Assembly (NCBI GenBank): GCA_002179805.1
Contig: NAVB01000807.1
Location: 1 to 17,263, forward strand
Source of the DNA: Acanthamoeba lenticulata
Lineage: Eukaryota > Discosea > Longamoebia > Acanthamoebidae
Length of the DNA: 17,263 bases
Reading direction: 5' to 3'
Made by a program: the position numbers and the translations under genes. This document shows positions 1 through 9,200 of this stretch, in pieces. How positions within the stretch are numbered: position 1 is the stretch's first letter; each line of letters begins with the position of its first letter. Below the pieces are notes generated by a model, which was given only the letters and a program-made list of their open reading frames with translations, did not search any database and was not told the DNA's origin.

Positions 1-58
1 GCCCTACCTCACTTCACACTTTATTCCTGGTCGACTTACTTTCCATCATTCTGCGCAG

Positions 59-897
59 CTTACTCCCTGGCCGTGAACCCCACAAGCGGAGTTGCCGGAA
101 GCTCGTTCACAGCAACCTACACGGCGGATGACGGTTCGTCGCCGCCTTCATTCTTGCACAACGCTTCGTTCTTTAATTTCTAATCCACGTTATTACGGGG
201 AGCAGTGACGAGCACTTGGATTGGCGTCTTTGCCAGCGGCAGCTCGTCAACCAGCAACTTCAAGTATGTCACGACGGCCAGCGGCTCGGTCACCTTCAGC
301 ACGACCGGTCTCGCCGCCGGCACCTACAACGTGTACCTGGTGATTTCCACCGGCTACATTCAAGCCAGCGCCACCTACAAGATTGTCACCACCACGGCGA
401 CGCCGTCCCCGACCAAGGCCGGCCCGGCCCCGAGCCCGTCGTCGGCCCCCGTGGGCAATGCCGCGACGTGGCTCAGCCAGCACAACACCAAGCGCGCCGC
501 CTACGGCATGCCGGCCCTGCAGTGGAGCTCCAACCTGCAGACCTCAGCCCAGAACTACGCCAACTCGCTCGCCAGCAGCAGCTCCTGCGGCCTCGTGCAC
601 TCGGGCGGCCAGTACGGCGAGAACCTGGCCAAGGGCTACTCGAGCATCGCGGCCGTCCTCAATGGCTGGGTTGATAGCGAGGCCCAGTACTACAACCCTA
701 CGACCAAGACCTGCAGCGGCGGCGTGTGTGGCCACTTCACCCAGGTCCTCTGGCGCATGACGTCCTACGTCGGCTGCGGCATCGCGAACTGCGCGTCGGG
801 CTCACCCATCTACGTCTGCCAGTACCTCAGGCCGGGCAACTGCAACGGCTACGACTACACCACCACCAACTCGCCCTGCGGCCCCTTTGGTCCCTAA
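59..897 (+). CDS. Secreted CAP/SCP (PR-1-like) domain protein, 3' part
   Basis: Partial gene; the 5' end lies left of the window. An exon enters at 59 after an acceptor (gcgcag) and runs to 133. A GT-AG intron follows at 134-202 (or 134-205; both acceptors keep the frame), and the last exon ends at the TAA at 895-897. The first part, about 100 residues, is Ser/Thr/Gly-rich and looks like a beta-sandwich module (my inference). A Pro/Ser linker (TPSPTKAGPAPSPS) follows, then a CAP domain: AATWLSQHNTKRAAYGMPAL helix, His in CGLVHS, Glu in GENLAKG, the first CRISP signature GHFTQVLWRMTSYVGCG and the second YVCQYLRPGNCNG. The two His and the Glu are the family's conserved cavity residues. Cysteines near the C-terminus suggest a disulfide-stabilised extracellular protein. 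The family is typically secreted; the ligand or activity cannot be read from sequence. The signal peptide would be outside the window. Confidence 0.88.
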
Positions 898-2281
898 ATG
901 CGTGGACGGATGCTCGAAACACTATTGTTCAACCTCAGCCGTGCGTGTACCATAAAGATAAAAACAGTTCTAAACACTTGAACAAGGCACGGTCTCACCC
1001 GAACGCAGCTTTCGGAAGACGAACGTCGTTCGCAACCCTGCACAGCACGGTGATGGCATGAGAAGAGTCCTTGCTCAAGAGCGGGAGAGAGCAAGGGCAA
1101 GCCGTTCTGGCACGGACCGATGAGCTCCAGCTGGTTGGGATAGAGCTTCTTGTTGGTCTTGCTCCAGCCCATGATCTCCGTGAGGGCGACCTCGTGGCTC
1201 TTCTTGTGGTCCTCGTAAAAGTCGATAAAGTTGGTAATCTCCACCATCTCGAGCTGCAGCTTCCCGGCCAGCTGGAGCAGCGTGGGAAAGTGGACCAGGT
1301 ATTGCGTTCGGTCCTCCATCTCTCGCACGCGGTGCGTGTACGACGTGCCTGCGCGCCACCACGCCCCCGTCGTGGTCAGAGGAGCCTCGTGAGTAGCGAT
1401 CATGAGGTCGACGAAAGGACGCAGCGCGTCGCACCAAAGGGCTTGAACAGGCTGAGGCCGTCATCAAACTCGATCTTGTAGAGGTCGCCTCCAAACTTGG
1501 GCGCCTCGTCGCCCTTGGAGTTGACCTTGGCGGCCTTGCTCCTGCGTTTCACCGCCGCGGTCAGTCGGCTTGGTCCAAAGCTGGCGCTTGAGCCGGTCAG
1601 ACAACGCACCAGATGGCCGAGGAATCGGGCAAGAAGCCCAAGAAGTAGCCGCCCTCGCGTAGTCGGCAGGTGGCGTTGCGCAGGAAGAGTTCGGCGGCGC
1701 CCTCGGAGGCGAAGCTGTTCTGCATGCCGTCGAAGCACACCACCACGTCGAAGCTGCGATAGTCGGGCAGCACCTGCTCGATTGGTGTCTGCAGAGTGTG
1801 GCCACATCCTGATCAGCTTCACCGTGGAAGCGTCCTCCTTGCGCCTGAGCACGTACGCTGAACAGGTCACCAGTGACAAAGTCGGCCTCAAACCGCTTGG
1901 TCTTTTCCCACTTGCGCTGCAGTGCCGCCACGGCCGTAGAAGACGAGTCTGTATGTCCGTGGTAGTTGTGTGGGTCAGCGCTGCACTCCAGTTGAGGGGG
2001 GTGGTTGGGGAGTGCTCACCGACGGTGGTGAGGTGGTGTATCTTGTGCCGCGCATAGGTGTGGTGAACGCCACTGCCGCCCCCGCCGTCGCCCCCTCCGG
2101 TGCGTGTGCAAGAGATTTCGAGCACAGTGTCGCCCTCGTCGAGCATATCTCCCAAAATCACACACTTGATCCATTTCTCAAAGTTAAGGGCCTGCCACGC
2201 CGGGTGCACCCTGGCCTCCTTCGGTGCAGCTTGTAGGTGGGCCGCCACGCCGGACGAGGGCCCGCTTCCCACTTCCTCCAT
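894..2281 (-). CDS. RNMT: mRNA cap guanine-N7 methyltransferase (RNMT/Abd1 family)
   Basis: Methylates N7 of the cap guanosine of nuclear mRNA using S-adenosylmethionine. Exons on the minus strand: 2281-2020, 1948-1857, 1788-1610, 1541-1435 and 1348 downward; introns 71, 68, 68 and 86 nt, all GT-AG. About 364 residues if the last exon runs to the TAG at 894. Family landmarks in order: VAAHLQ near the N-terminus, LNFEKWIKCVILGDML, VLEISC (motif I strand), FEADFVTGDLFS, FDVVVCFDGMQNSFASEG, REGGYFLGFLPDSSAIW, GGDLYKIEF, FKPFG-TSYTHRV and DRTQYLVHFPTLLQLAGKLQLEMVEITNFIDFYEDH. These follow the human RNMT order closely. Oddities: motif I is not the usual GCGKGGD but CTRTGGGD plus a glycine-rich stretch, and the C-terminus is hard to define. 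The final exon would overlap the stop of the convergent CAP gene by 4 nt, although VFIFMVHAR could be the last beta strand. Start chosen as the first in-frame ATG, 58 bp from the divergent gene. Confidence 0.87.
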
Positions 2282-2339
2282 CTGCGTGTTGTGGGCGAGT
2301 CGCTTCTTGTTTTTCTAGCGCGCTGGCGAAGAGGAAAAC
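2282..2339. promoter_or_regulatory. Bidirectional promoter between cap methyltransferase and dephospho-CoA kinase
   Basis: Only 58 bp separate the start codons of two divergently transcribed housekeeping genes, so both 5' untranslated regions and any shared core promoter must lie here or reach into the first exons. The stretch contains a T-run (cttgtttttct) and a GCGCGC-rich patch but no clear TATA box. Assignment is by position only. Confidence 0.5.
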
Positions 2340-3242
2340 ATGAAGATCATTGGACTGACGGGTGGCATCTCGTCGGGCAAGAGCACGGTCGCGCGACTCT
2401 TGGCCCGTGATGGTGCGGTAGTGATCGACCTCGACGGTATCGCGAGGCAGGTGGTGGCTCGCGGCACCCCAGCTTACCACCAGATCGTCAAGCAGTTTGC
2501 GCCAATCGACGGTGGCTCCATCTTGGACGAGAGCACAGGCGAAATCGATAGGAAGAGGCTGGGGGCGCTCATCTTTGCCGACCCTGTGGCACGCAAGAAG
2601 CTTCAAGTTCTCACCCACCGCCCCATCTTCATTGAAATGGCCAAGCAACTGCTGTGGCACTTTGTCGTACGACCCCCCACCCTCCCCCTCTCACGAGCTT
2701 TGTCTGCCTCTGAGCGTGTGCTTGGTGCAGAGAGGAACAGAGTTGGTCTTCTTGGACGCCCCTCTGCTCTACGAAACTGGTGTCAAGCGCTACCACGCGA
2801 CATGTCTGCTTCTGCGTGCTGATGGTGGCTTTGTTTGGGGGTCATGGGCGCGTAGGGCTCCATCGCATCACGAACGCCGTGGTCGTTGTGTTTGCACCTG
2901 ATGATGTGCAACTCCAACGCCTCATGAAGCGAGACAGCATCGAGGAACAAGAAGCCAAGCTCAAAGTCCAGGCCCAGATGCCACTAGGTGCCGACGAGCC
3001 CCTCCTCTTGGGGAAGGGAGTGCCTGCACTTGGGCCTGACGGGACACATAAATGCAGCCAAGAAGCGCCAGCTGGCCGACTACGTCGTGGACAACTCGGG
3101 CGACATCAGTGACACCGAAAGGCAGGCTAGGGAGCTACTTCGCACGTTGCGGGCTCGTCGGGGTCCCCTGTTGTTCTCCCGTGAGCGCGTTCTGATTGCG
3201 CTTCTCCTTGTTGCAGCTGCTTTGCTCTACTTTCTGTCGTGA
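2340..3242 (+). CDS. DCAKD: Dephospho-CoA kinase (CoaE/DCAKD type) with C-terminal membrane anchor
   Basis: Catalyses the last step of coenzyme A synthesis, ATP-dependent phosphorylation of the 3'-hydroxyl of dephospho-CoA. Four exons: 2340-2666, 2731-2779, 2856-2987, 3058-3242; introns of 64, 76 and 70 nt; 230 residues. Seen: P-loop GGISSGKST at residues 8-16, the following VIDLDGIAR, FLDAPLLYETG at 116-126, VVVVFAPDDVQLQRLMKRD (LID-side region) and ADYVVDNSGD near the end, all CoaE hallmarks. Residues 213-230 (RVLIALLLVAAALLYFLS) are a hydrophobic tail right at the C-terminus. Human DCAKD has a comparable C-terminal hydrophobic segment, so this is the monofunctional DCAKD type rather than bifunctional COASY; no phosphopantetheine adenylyltransferase domain precedes it. 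The tail suggests anchoring to an organelle membrane (mitochondrion or ER; inferred). The ATG at 2340 opens directly on the P-loop strand. Confidence 0.93.
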
Positions 3243-3421
3243 CGAGGTTGTCATGCCCTCTTGATGACCTCCTCTTTCCTGTCTATTCTTTTCCTTTCCT
3301 TCTATCTCGAGATCCACTCCCGTGGAGCGGGCGCACGGCCCCTGGGCAACGTCGTCCGTTGAGGAGGTCCACGAAATTCCTTGCGGGCACCAACAGAGGG
3401 CCCACCACGGTCACCATTCAC

Positions 3422-3441
3422 TGCGAACACGTTAGTTCGCA
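3422..3441. repeat. Perfect 7-bp inverted repeat
   Basis: tgcgaac and gttcgca flank a 6-nt loop (acgtta). Lies in the intergenic stretch. No known element recognised. Confidence 0.5.
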
Positions 3442-3543
3442 AAGGTGTGTTTGCCAGGCTTGTTTTGCTAGCGCTGACTGTCTGCACGCCCAAGGCCTGA
3501 CCAACTTTTCGCAAGACGGTCCCCACAGCCCAGTTAGCTGAGC

Positions 3544-3600
3544 GGCGCACAACCTGAAAACGTAAACGACCTCGTTGTCACGGACTTACGGGGTTGCGCC
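3544..3600. other. Nested stem-loop, possible structured RNA
   Basis: Three stems nest in 57 nt: 3544-3549 with 3595-3600 (continued by 3552-3554 with 3592-3594 past a 2-nt bulge), 3561-3565 with 3586-3590, and 3566-3570 with 3574-3578 (one G-U pair, 3-nt loop). No known RNA family recognised; folding was checked by eye only. Confidence 0.3.
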
Positions 3601-3999
3601 CTGCAGAAGGGAACGACGTGGCTGTGCAGTCTTGGCGCCTCCGTTGCAGGCACACTTGAGTCATTCGCTGTCGTGCGAGCGAGTTGCTGCTGACGACCAC
3701 AAGAGACCCCAAGGCAACAACCCGTGCGTTCGGTGCGGCTTGTCGACACCCTCGTTTGCTGGCTCCATTTGCTGTTTTTGTTGACCGCATTTTCTTTTGG
3801 TTCTTGACTGCAGTGGCCGTTTCTGCGCTCCTTGGCCCCCAGCTCCTACTCCTTTGCCTTCGTGTCCCGAATCGATTGTTTCACGGCTTCTTCTTCCCTT
3901 TCGACCGATTCGTTAAGGAGGGACAGGATCCTTGAGTCTGATCGATTGATAGGCTCTTTCTTCGCGACCAAATTTCAAGTTCCATTTGTGGGGCGGAAG

Positions 4000-5920
4000 A
4001 TGAAGCGCAATCTACAGCCCCATGCTTCTTCGTTCATGGGGGAGGTCGACGTCGAAGACATGGGCAACAGCAGCAGCGAGGATGAAGCCGATGTGGACCT
4101 CCGCCTTCCATCAAAGAAGACAAAATCGGGCCTGAGGTCTCCGACCGAGTGCACCACACGGGCCCTTCGGCACAACAACTGGTATCAACGGCTGCGTTCT
4201 CTGGTATGGCGCCGTGGATATCGTTTCGTCTTGGAAAATCGGGCCCTGTTGCTTCGATCATTCATCGCTGCCGTAGCCCTCGTACTCTTTGTGCTACTCG
4301 TCGTCTACTGGCCCTACCTCAACAGCTACTGGATGGTGCCCCAGTGGCGACGTGTGGAGGCCGGCTGGCGGTCGTTCCGTGGCGACGCCGAGCACCTCCG
4401 CCGTGAAAACGAGATGATGGCCCGCGCTGCCTACGACAAGCGACGCATCTTGCGTTCGCCCCACGCCTGCGAAGCCCTTGGAGGCTCGTCCACAGCCCAC
4501 CCCCATCACAAGGTGCCTCTCCTGCCCTCCCGTTGTGTTGTTGGTTTTTAATTTCATTTTAAATATTCTATTTGAGAATTTAATTAATTTCTGGTGGCGT
4601 CCAACTACAGTTCGCCTGGCTGACGGCCGTCGCCAACGACAAATACTTGACGCCTACGCTGGCCCTCTCTCAAACGCTGGACCAGTTTTCGTGCATCAAG
4701 ACCAAACTCGCGCTCGTGCCTGATGACCCTCAGGTCTGGCTTCTCTTCTTTTCTCTGCCGTGCACCGGTTGTTGTCTACTTTGCCGTGAGGCACTCACAC
4801 AACGGCGGCTTGCGCTGGACACGACCACACACAGGTGGTGTCGCTTGCCACGCGGGAGCTCCTGCGCAAGGCCGGCTTCGAGGTGCTCGTCAAGCCCTCG
4901 CTCGACTGCATGTCGGCTCACGGCAGCGGAGCCAGCGAGATTGCCCTCTACCCTGGTACATTTTTCTTCAATATTTTATTTTATTTTATTTTTGTAAAAA
5001 AAAAAATAATTGTAGCATGTCTGACGTGGTGGGCGCGGGTTGACAGGTGAGTACATGCGACTGTACGCCTGGAACATGACACAGTACGACCGTATCGTCT
5101 ACGTCGACTGCGATATCATGCTCCTCGACAACATTGACGACTTGTTCGAGCTCCCACTCCAGGTACTGTGCTGTGTTTTATTATTTATTTGACTTTATAT
5201 TTAATTATAATTCAGTATTCATGACTTTTTGTTTATTGAGTTGTCTCCATTATTATTATTATTATTTGGTCTCATGAGCCGCCATTCTTGTGGAAAACAG
5301 GACAACCAAGTTGGGGCGGCCTACTACGAGGAGCCCAACATCGTGGACACGGGCGAGAACTCGGGCCTGCTCGTGATCAACCCCCGCGAGGAGGAGTTTG
5401 TCGACCTCCTGACCGAGTGGAAGGCCCTCTTCCCGTCGGCCGGCTGCGTCGCCGACCAGCCCTTCCTGTGGCTCTTCTACCACCAGCCCGGCCGAAGCAT
5501 CAACTTCCTGCCCTACTCGTACAATGTCCGCAAGCGGGTACGCAAAGCTCTTCTTCTTCATCATTATCGTCATCATCCTCTCCATTGCCGCCTTGCTGAT
5601 CTGTGGTGTCCGTCGTGGCCGTCGACCAGGTGTACTACCCGATGCGGGTGTGGCACTTTGCTGGGCCGGCCAGGCTCGGGTACAAGCCGTGGATCTACCC
5701 GCACACGACGGCCGAGAGCTACGACCGGCCGATCGTGACCTTCTCCGATGTGGTCAGCCTCTGGTGGCACTTCCTCTACGGCGCCGTCAAGAGCTACGGC
5801 CTCGAAGAGGACGCCTGGTGGCAGCAGGAGCATCAGCGCCTCATGTCCTATCGTCTTCTCGTCGAGGATCGTCGCAAGTTCCCTCCGCTTCGTGAGGAGC
5901 TCAGGAGGAGAAGAAGGTGA
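4000..5920 (+). CDS. Type II membrane glycosyltransferase, family GT8 (glycogenin-like)
   Basis: A retaining glycosyltransferase that would use a nucleotide sugar with Mn2+, probably in the Golgi lumen. Six exons: 4000-4512, 4611-4733, 4835-4955, 5047-5162, 5301-5537, 5630-5920; 466 residues. Residues 1-86 are charged and cytosolic-looking with an acidic Ser/Glu/Asp patch. One transmembrane helix lies at about 88-108 (FIAAVALVLFVLLVVYWPYL), then a juxtamembrane stem, giving type II topology. The GT8 domain starts at FAWLTAVANDKYL; the DxD motif is in YVDCDIMLLDN. ENSGLLVINP, DQPFLWLFY and HFAGPARLGYKPW match the family's later blocks (acceptor-site Asp and metal-binding His). Donor and acceptor sugar cannot be assigned; glycogenin itself is soluble, so a Golgi GT8 (plant GUX/PGSIP-like) role is more likely. 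The ATG at 4000 is the first in-frame one that gives this topology. The introns at 4513, 4956 and 5163 are AT-rich, unlike the exons. Confidence 0.88.
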
Positions 5921-6239
5921 TTGAAGGAGGTGTGGTGCCGTGATATGACAAAGAATATTGGGATATTTTTCTGTACATCATCCCAAAAACCATTTTTAAA
6001 AACATCACCATTTAAAAAAATCACACAAAGGCCTTCTCCATCTGGAGGAGGCATTTGGTGTTGGGTTGCTCCTCACGAGGCCGATTTCTTTCCTTTCCAG
6101 TTCCTCGAAGCGCCGCAATTCGTCGACATCCGCGGAGAACACAGTCGTCGCGTTGAATTTACGGCCTCGTGGCCGGGAGTCAGCGGGGCCGAAACCATTC
6201 CGTGCTTAGACAAGGTTGAAGCCACCAACAAAGCGTACC
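5921..6239. other. Intergenic region: GT8 3' end and receptor promoter/5' UTR
   Basis: 319 bp. The first third is AT-rich with A-runs (about 5945-6030), fitting a cleavage/polyadenylation region for the GT8 gene. The rest is GC-balanced and leads to the receptor start (context taccATGG). The acceptor-like tttcctttccag near 6090-6101 could end a 5' UTR intron. No gene supported. Confidence 0.5.
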
Positions 6240-9200
6240 ATGGAGCGTCGGCCGATGGCCCTCTTCTCGTTGTCGCTCGGCGCGAGGCGACTCCTCTTCT
6301 TCTTCTTGCTACTTTCGTGTCTTCACCAGCAAGGTACGCGTGCACGTTTGAACTCCGGCGGGTAAGACGAAGAAGAAGAAGAAGCACGAAGAGTCGGACA
6401 CCAACAACACCAAACACAACTGCAGTCGAGTGCGTTGACGTGTGGGGCGGCGGCGATGCGGCCCAAGAGGCTTTATGGAACGACTACGCCGCGGCCTACG
6501 TCAACCACAAGGACAGCGTCACGCTCAACTTCAGGGCCGACAACGGCGCCAAATCGCTCACTGTCGTCGCTGGTGCGCCCACACCCCGCCCTTCTCTCCT
6601 CTTGCGAGAACCCCTCCTGTGTCGCGTAGGCGGCCGGAGCCAATCGGCCATGCGCAACTGTTTTACTGGTTTTTGTTATTTGCTGGGCCAACCGACATAA
6701 GCGCCTTGCCCAACGTTGTGGCTGACAACCGTGTGGTCACGATCTCCTTCTTGCCGTGCGGTGCACACAGACAACAAAAACGATTTCGGCATCCTGGCCG
6801 CCGCCCTCACGGCCGACGTACGCGCCTCGCTCGCGGACCGCCTGTTTGGGCCCTACCTCTTCCAGATGCCTTTCCTCGGTACGTGCGCCCGCGGCCGAGG
6901 CCTCGTTTGAAAGACACGCGAGGACCTGACGCATCCCCCAGGCTCGGCGCTCGTGGCCGCCTACAACTTGCCCACGCTGGGCGCCGGCGACCCGGCGCTG
7001 GTGCTGGACGGCGACGTGCTGGCGCGAATCTACCTTGGCGATATTCGCTACTGGAACGACTCGGCGATCGCCGGCCTCAACCCGGAGCTCGCGGCGGTGG
7101 CCGGCAAGCTGCCCGCCGAGGCCATCCGCCTGAGCGCCTACTGGGACGACGCGCTCGAGGTGACCCAGGTCTTTGGCGACATGCTGTCCACTTTCTCGGC
7201 CAGCTTCCGCCAGGCCTACGAGGGCGTCGGGCGGAACCTGACCCTCATGCCGCCCGCCTCGGCCGTGCCGCCGATGACCATCGGCGCCTCGCACGAGGCC
7301 CAGGCCGACTTTGTCGCTGTACGCTCGTCGTCCCTTCTCTCTTCTTCTTCTTTGAAGAAGAGCTTCGCGAACACTCAACAACCAACAACACACACAGGCG
7401 ACCGCGTACGGGCTGGCCTACATGGACCTCTACGTGGCGACCAAGGCCAGCTTGGCCTATGCAAGCATGGTCAACCGGGCCAACGCCACCGTCACGCCGA
7501 CCACCTCGGCCGTGCGCGCCGGTAAGGCCGCCGCCATTTTTCTTTCCGGTTGGCCCTCTTGGCCGGGCTCACCCACCGCGTGACGTGACGTGGCGTGACC
7601 AGCGATGGAGGCCTCGAGCGACCGGATCCAGAGCGGCGCCTACACGGTCGACATCTTTAACGCCCCGCGTACGTGTGCGAGCCTTTTCTCCAACGAGTCC
7701 AGCTGGCGCACGAGCTGACGTCAGAGAATCAATACTCGAAACGAACGATATGCAGAGGCCGAGTCGTGGCCCATGAGCTACATGCTCTACGCGACGGTCG
7801 TGCGCAACCTCACCGACCCGCTGAGCGGCTGTCCGAGCATCCGCGAGTTCCTCAGCATGCTCTTCTGGGCGCAGACCAACGCCGGCGTACGTCGTCGTCG
7901 TCACCATCTTGTGTGTGTGTCTGCTTGTGTTTGTGCTACTCGAGCTTGACGCCCCGTGGCCGTGGCCGTGCGCGCAGGCCCTCTCCGTGACGGCGCGCTA
8001 CGCCTATGCGTCGCTGCCGGTGGCCTATCTGCGGTGCGTGCCAGCCAGCGATGGCGCTCTGTTGTTGTTGTTGTCGTGGCCGCCGTCTGTGCTGACCACC
8101 GCTCGTGGTCATGACGCGGTTGCAGGCTGTTGCTCAACGCCTTTGCCCAGATCCAGTGCAACGGCCGGCAGTCGTTCTCCGTCGCGGCCGTGATGGGCGT
8201 CGGCACTCGGCTCGACATCTACTCCTCCTGGGCGTACGTCGAGCTTAACCCCCAACGTGCCTCGCTCGTCTCTTCCCTCCCTTTGGCTGACGTGATTGGC
8301 CACAAACACACACACGCACACATCCACACGCCAGCAACGAGCACTCGTCCAACGGCGAAGTGTTCAAATATTTCTCGACCGACAGCGCCGACGCGATCAG
8401 CGACATGATCCAAGGTCCGTCCCTCGCCTGCCGCAGGCAAGTCGAGCCTGGGCTGACGCTGTACGTCGTGGTGTCGGTGTTGTTGATGGTGGCAGGCCTG
8501 ATCGACTATGGCGCGCTCGACGTGGAGATGACCGAGGACGAGCGGGCCGCCGTGCCTGACGTGGCCGTGGTGCCCATGCTGGCCTACGCCGTCGTGCCGA
8601 CCCACAGCGTGGACACCTACTCCCTGGGGTCCATGATCCTCGACATGCCCACCATCGCCGACATCTACCTCGGTACGCGCGAGCCCTCTGACGAGCCCAG
8701 GCCACAGGCCGCAGGCGATTGGCTCATGTGTGGTATGGTGGAATCCAGGAAATATCCGGTGGTGGAACGACTCGCGGATCGTGGACCTCAATCCGCATCT
8801 CGACGGCCACATTCCAAGCGTGCTCATCTGCGTGGTCTATCAGACCACGCCGTCGATCGTCACGCAAGTCTTCACGACGGTCCTCGCGCGCAACGTGCCC
8901 GCGTTTGCCGACGCGATCACGCCCGGCCCGCTAGTGACGTTCCCCAACATCAACTCGTGCTCGTTTGGCGTGGAGGGCAACGTGGTCGACGCCATGACGG
9001 TGGACAACCTGTTTGGCATGTGGATCATGCCCGACATTATCCCGGCGCCGCTGGCCGCGCCGACGGTCATCAAGAACGCGGGCGGCGGGCTGGCCGCCTC
9101 GCAGCCGGCGCGCGACGTCATCTCTGCCCTGCAGGAATACGCCGACCCGCTCGCGGCCGACCACGGCATCTTCGAGCTCGAAGGTCCGCTGCCCCTGTGT

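Larger units (their letters stand above)
3243..3999. other. Intergenic stretch without a supported gene
   Basis: 757 bp between the dephospho-CoA kinase stop and the GT8 start. Frames here are short, lack family motifs and do not splice into anything convincing. It must hold the 3' UTR of the kinase gene and the promoter and 5' UTR of the GT8 gene. A 5' UTR intron is possible (acceptor-like ttgactgcag near 3803-3812). Two foldbacks stand out: a perfect 7-bp hairpin at 3422-3441 and a nested stem at 3544-3600. Confidence 0.5.

Noticed and set aside
2340..3242. Bifunctional CoA synthase (COASY)
   Set aside because: The start codon opens directly on the kinase P-loop and no adenylyltransferase domain precedes it.
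3239..3541. 100-codon + strand open frame after the dephospho-CoA kinase
   Set aside because: It has no ATG start, overlaps the kinase stop, and its Pro/Arg/Cys-rich product matches no family I know.
3832..3999. Upstream extension of the GT8 protein
   Set aside because: The frame is open but begins at TTG with no ATG before 4000. The added residues would put Ser/Phe-rich sequence before a clean cytosolic N-terminus.
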